From Planctomycetota bacterium (GTDB lineage Bacteria; Planctomycetota; UBA8108), in assembly GCA_016928605.1 (NCBI GenBank), contig JAFGKN010000753.1, positions 1 through 5,811 of the forward strand: a stretch of DNA of 5,811 nucleotides. Reading direction: 5' to 3'. Every line of letters starts with the position of its first letter. The stretch's first letter is position 1. The notes under the pieces were generated by a model. That model was given only the letters and a program-made list of their open reading frames with translations, was not told the DNA's origin and made no database searches. Below are positions 5,469 through 5,811 of the stretch, one piece after another. A program made the position numbers and the translations under genes.

Positions 5469-5705
5469 CGCTATCCTCTTCGAGATGGTTCCACGGGTTC
5501 GGTCGCTGGCGCCAGCCCCAATTCCATCCGGGGCTTCAGCTACAGCATCTTACTGGCTCTCGACCGGATCCTCATCCTCCCGCTCCCCCTCCCGCTCCTC
5601 ATCACCGCGCCGGCTCCTCCCTCAGGTCCGCCAGGCCCGCTTCCGGTGCGCGGCCCCGCGCCAGGCGCGCAGCCGCGCAGGCGGCTTGTCCGAGGGCGAG
5701 GCCTC
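5409..5705 (-). repeat. Direct repeat copy B: hypF tail-spacer-hypC start
   Basis: The partner of copy A (4235-4700). It carries the intact hypF end, a compact 133-base spacer (5469-5601) that probably shows the ancestral hypF-hypC junction, and the truncated hypC start. The left boundary at 5409 is sharp. The right limit is approximate, because copy A decays in the hypF part. The two copies flank hicBA. Confidence 0.9.
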
Positions 5706-5811
5706 CATCGCCCGGAGGCACGCTCTGGTGGATGAGGACCCTGAGCCCCGCGGACTCGAGCCGCGCGCGGACGCCCTCGAGCAGGATGCGGTTGGCGAAG
5801 CAGCCGCCCGA
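5602..5811 (-). CDS. hypF: HypF carbamoyltransferase, C-terminal fragment
   Basis: The minus strand from the window edge reads in frame for 69 residues to a TGA at 5604-5602. It has SGGCFANRILLEGVRARL and later SVPPGDGGLALGQAACAA, which match the end of the Kae1/TsaD-like carbamoyltransferase domain of HypF (family pattern SGGVFQN-RLL and PPNDGG-ALGQA). HypF uses carbamoyl phosphate and ATP to carbamoylate the HypE C-terminal cysteine, the first step of cyanide ligand synthesis. The rest, about 700 residues in the family, lies beyond the window. The end seems complete, with a normal stop. A short GGAGCGGGAGG-type hexamer tract starts right after the stop. It would be the first gene of the hyp cluster seen here, followed after the hicBA insertion by hypC. 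Confidence 0.9.
   Translation of the reverse strand, partial: SGGCFANRILLEGVRARLESAGLRVLIHQSVPPGDGGLALGQAACAAARLARGRAPEAGLADLREEPAR

Noticed and set aside
4235..5705. Transposon or integron cassette carrying hicBA
   Set aside because: No transposase or integrase, no terminal inverted repeats, and the flanking repeats are host hyp sequences of well over 150 bases, far too long for target-site duplication.
5190..5735. Plus-strand open frame across the hicB start, spacer and hypF end
   Set aside because: Antisense to the recognised hicB, hypC remnant and hypF end, with no domain of its own.

Overview
The window is very GC-rich and has few, tightly packed genes with strong G/C bias. This fits a high-GC soil or sediment bacterium. 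A myxobacterium-like (Myxococcota) or other deltaproteobacterial-type genome is my best guess, based on GC content, intergenic hexanucleotide arrays and overall style; no marker gene in the window proves it.

Layout. Bases 1-155 hold no gene I can support. A plus-strand gene (156-854) encodes a spermidine-synthase-like Rossmann protein. It converges on a minus-strand [NiFe]-hydrogenase maturation (hyp) cluster that fills most of the window. Read in its own direction (right to left) the cluster is: 3' end of hypF (5811-5602, running off the edge), an insertion carrying a HicB/HicA toxin-antitoxin pair (5236-4809), then hypC (4294-3947), hypD (3950-2844), hypE (2743-1721) and hypA (1597-1244). 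HypF and HypE make the cyanide ligand, HypC and HypD assemble the Fe(CN)2CO unit, and HypA helps insert nickel. No hypB and no hydrogenase structural gene is seen here.

The most unusual structure is the hypF-hypC junction. The segment covering the hypF 3' end, the spacer and the hypC 5' end is present twice, as direct repeats at about 5409-5705 and 4235-4700, with hicBA and lower-GC DNA between them. The outer parts are the working genes (hypF end, full hypC). The inner parts are broken remnants: the first 20 codons of hypC, and a decayed hypF tail. This is the pattern expected from duplicative or single-crossover insertion of a hicBA-bearing segment without loss of the hyp genes.

The second unusual structure is a set of phase-coherent 6-bp degenerate repeat arrays. 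One (955-1230) starts just after the hypA stop codon. A second (about 4400-4600) starts just after the stop of the hypF remnant, and has only a few units in the sister copy behind the true hypF stop. The arrays leave both strands free of stop codons in several frames, so they create spurious long ORFs that should not be annotated.
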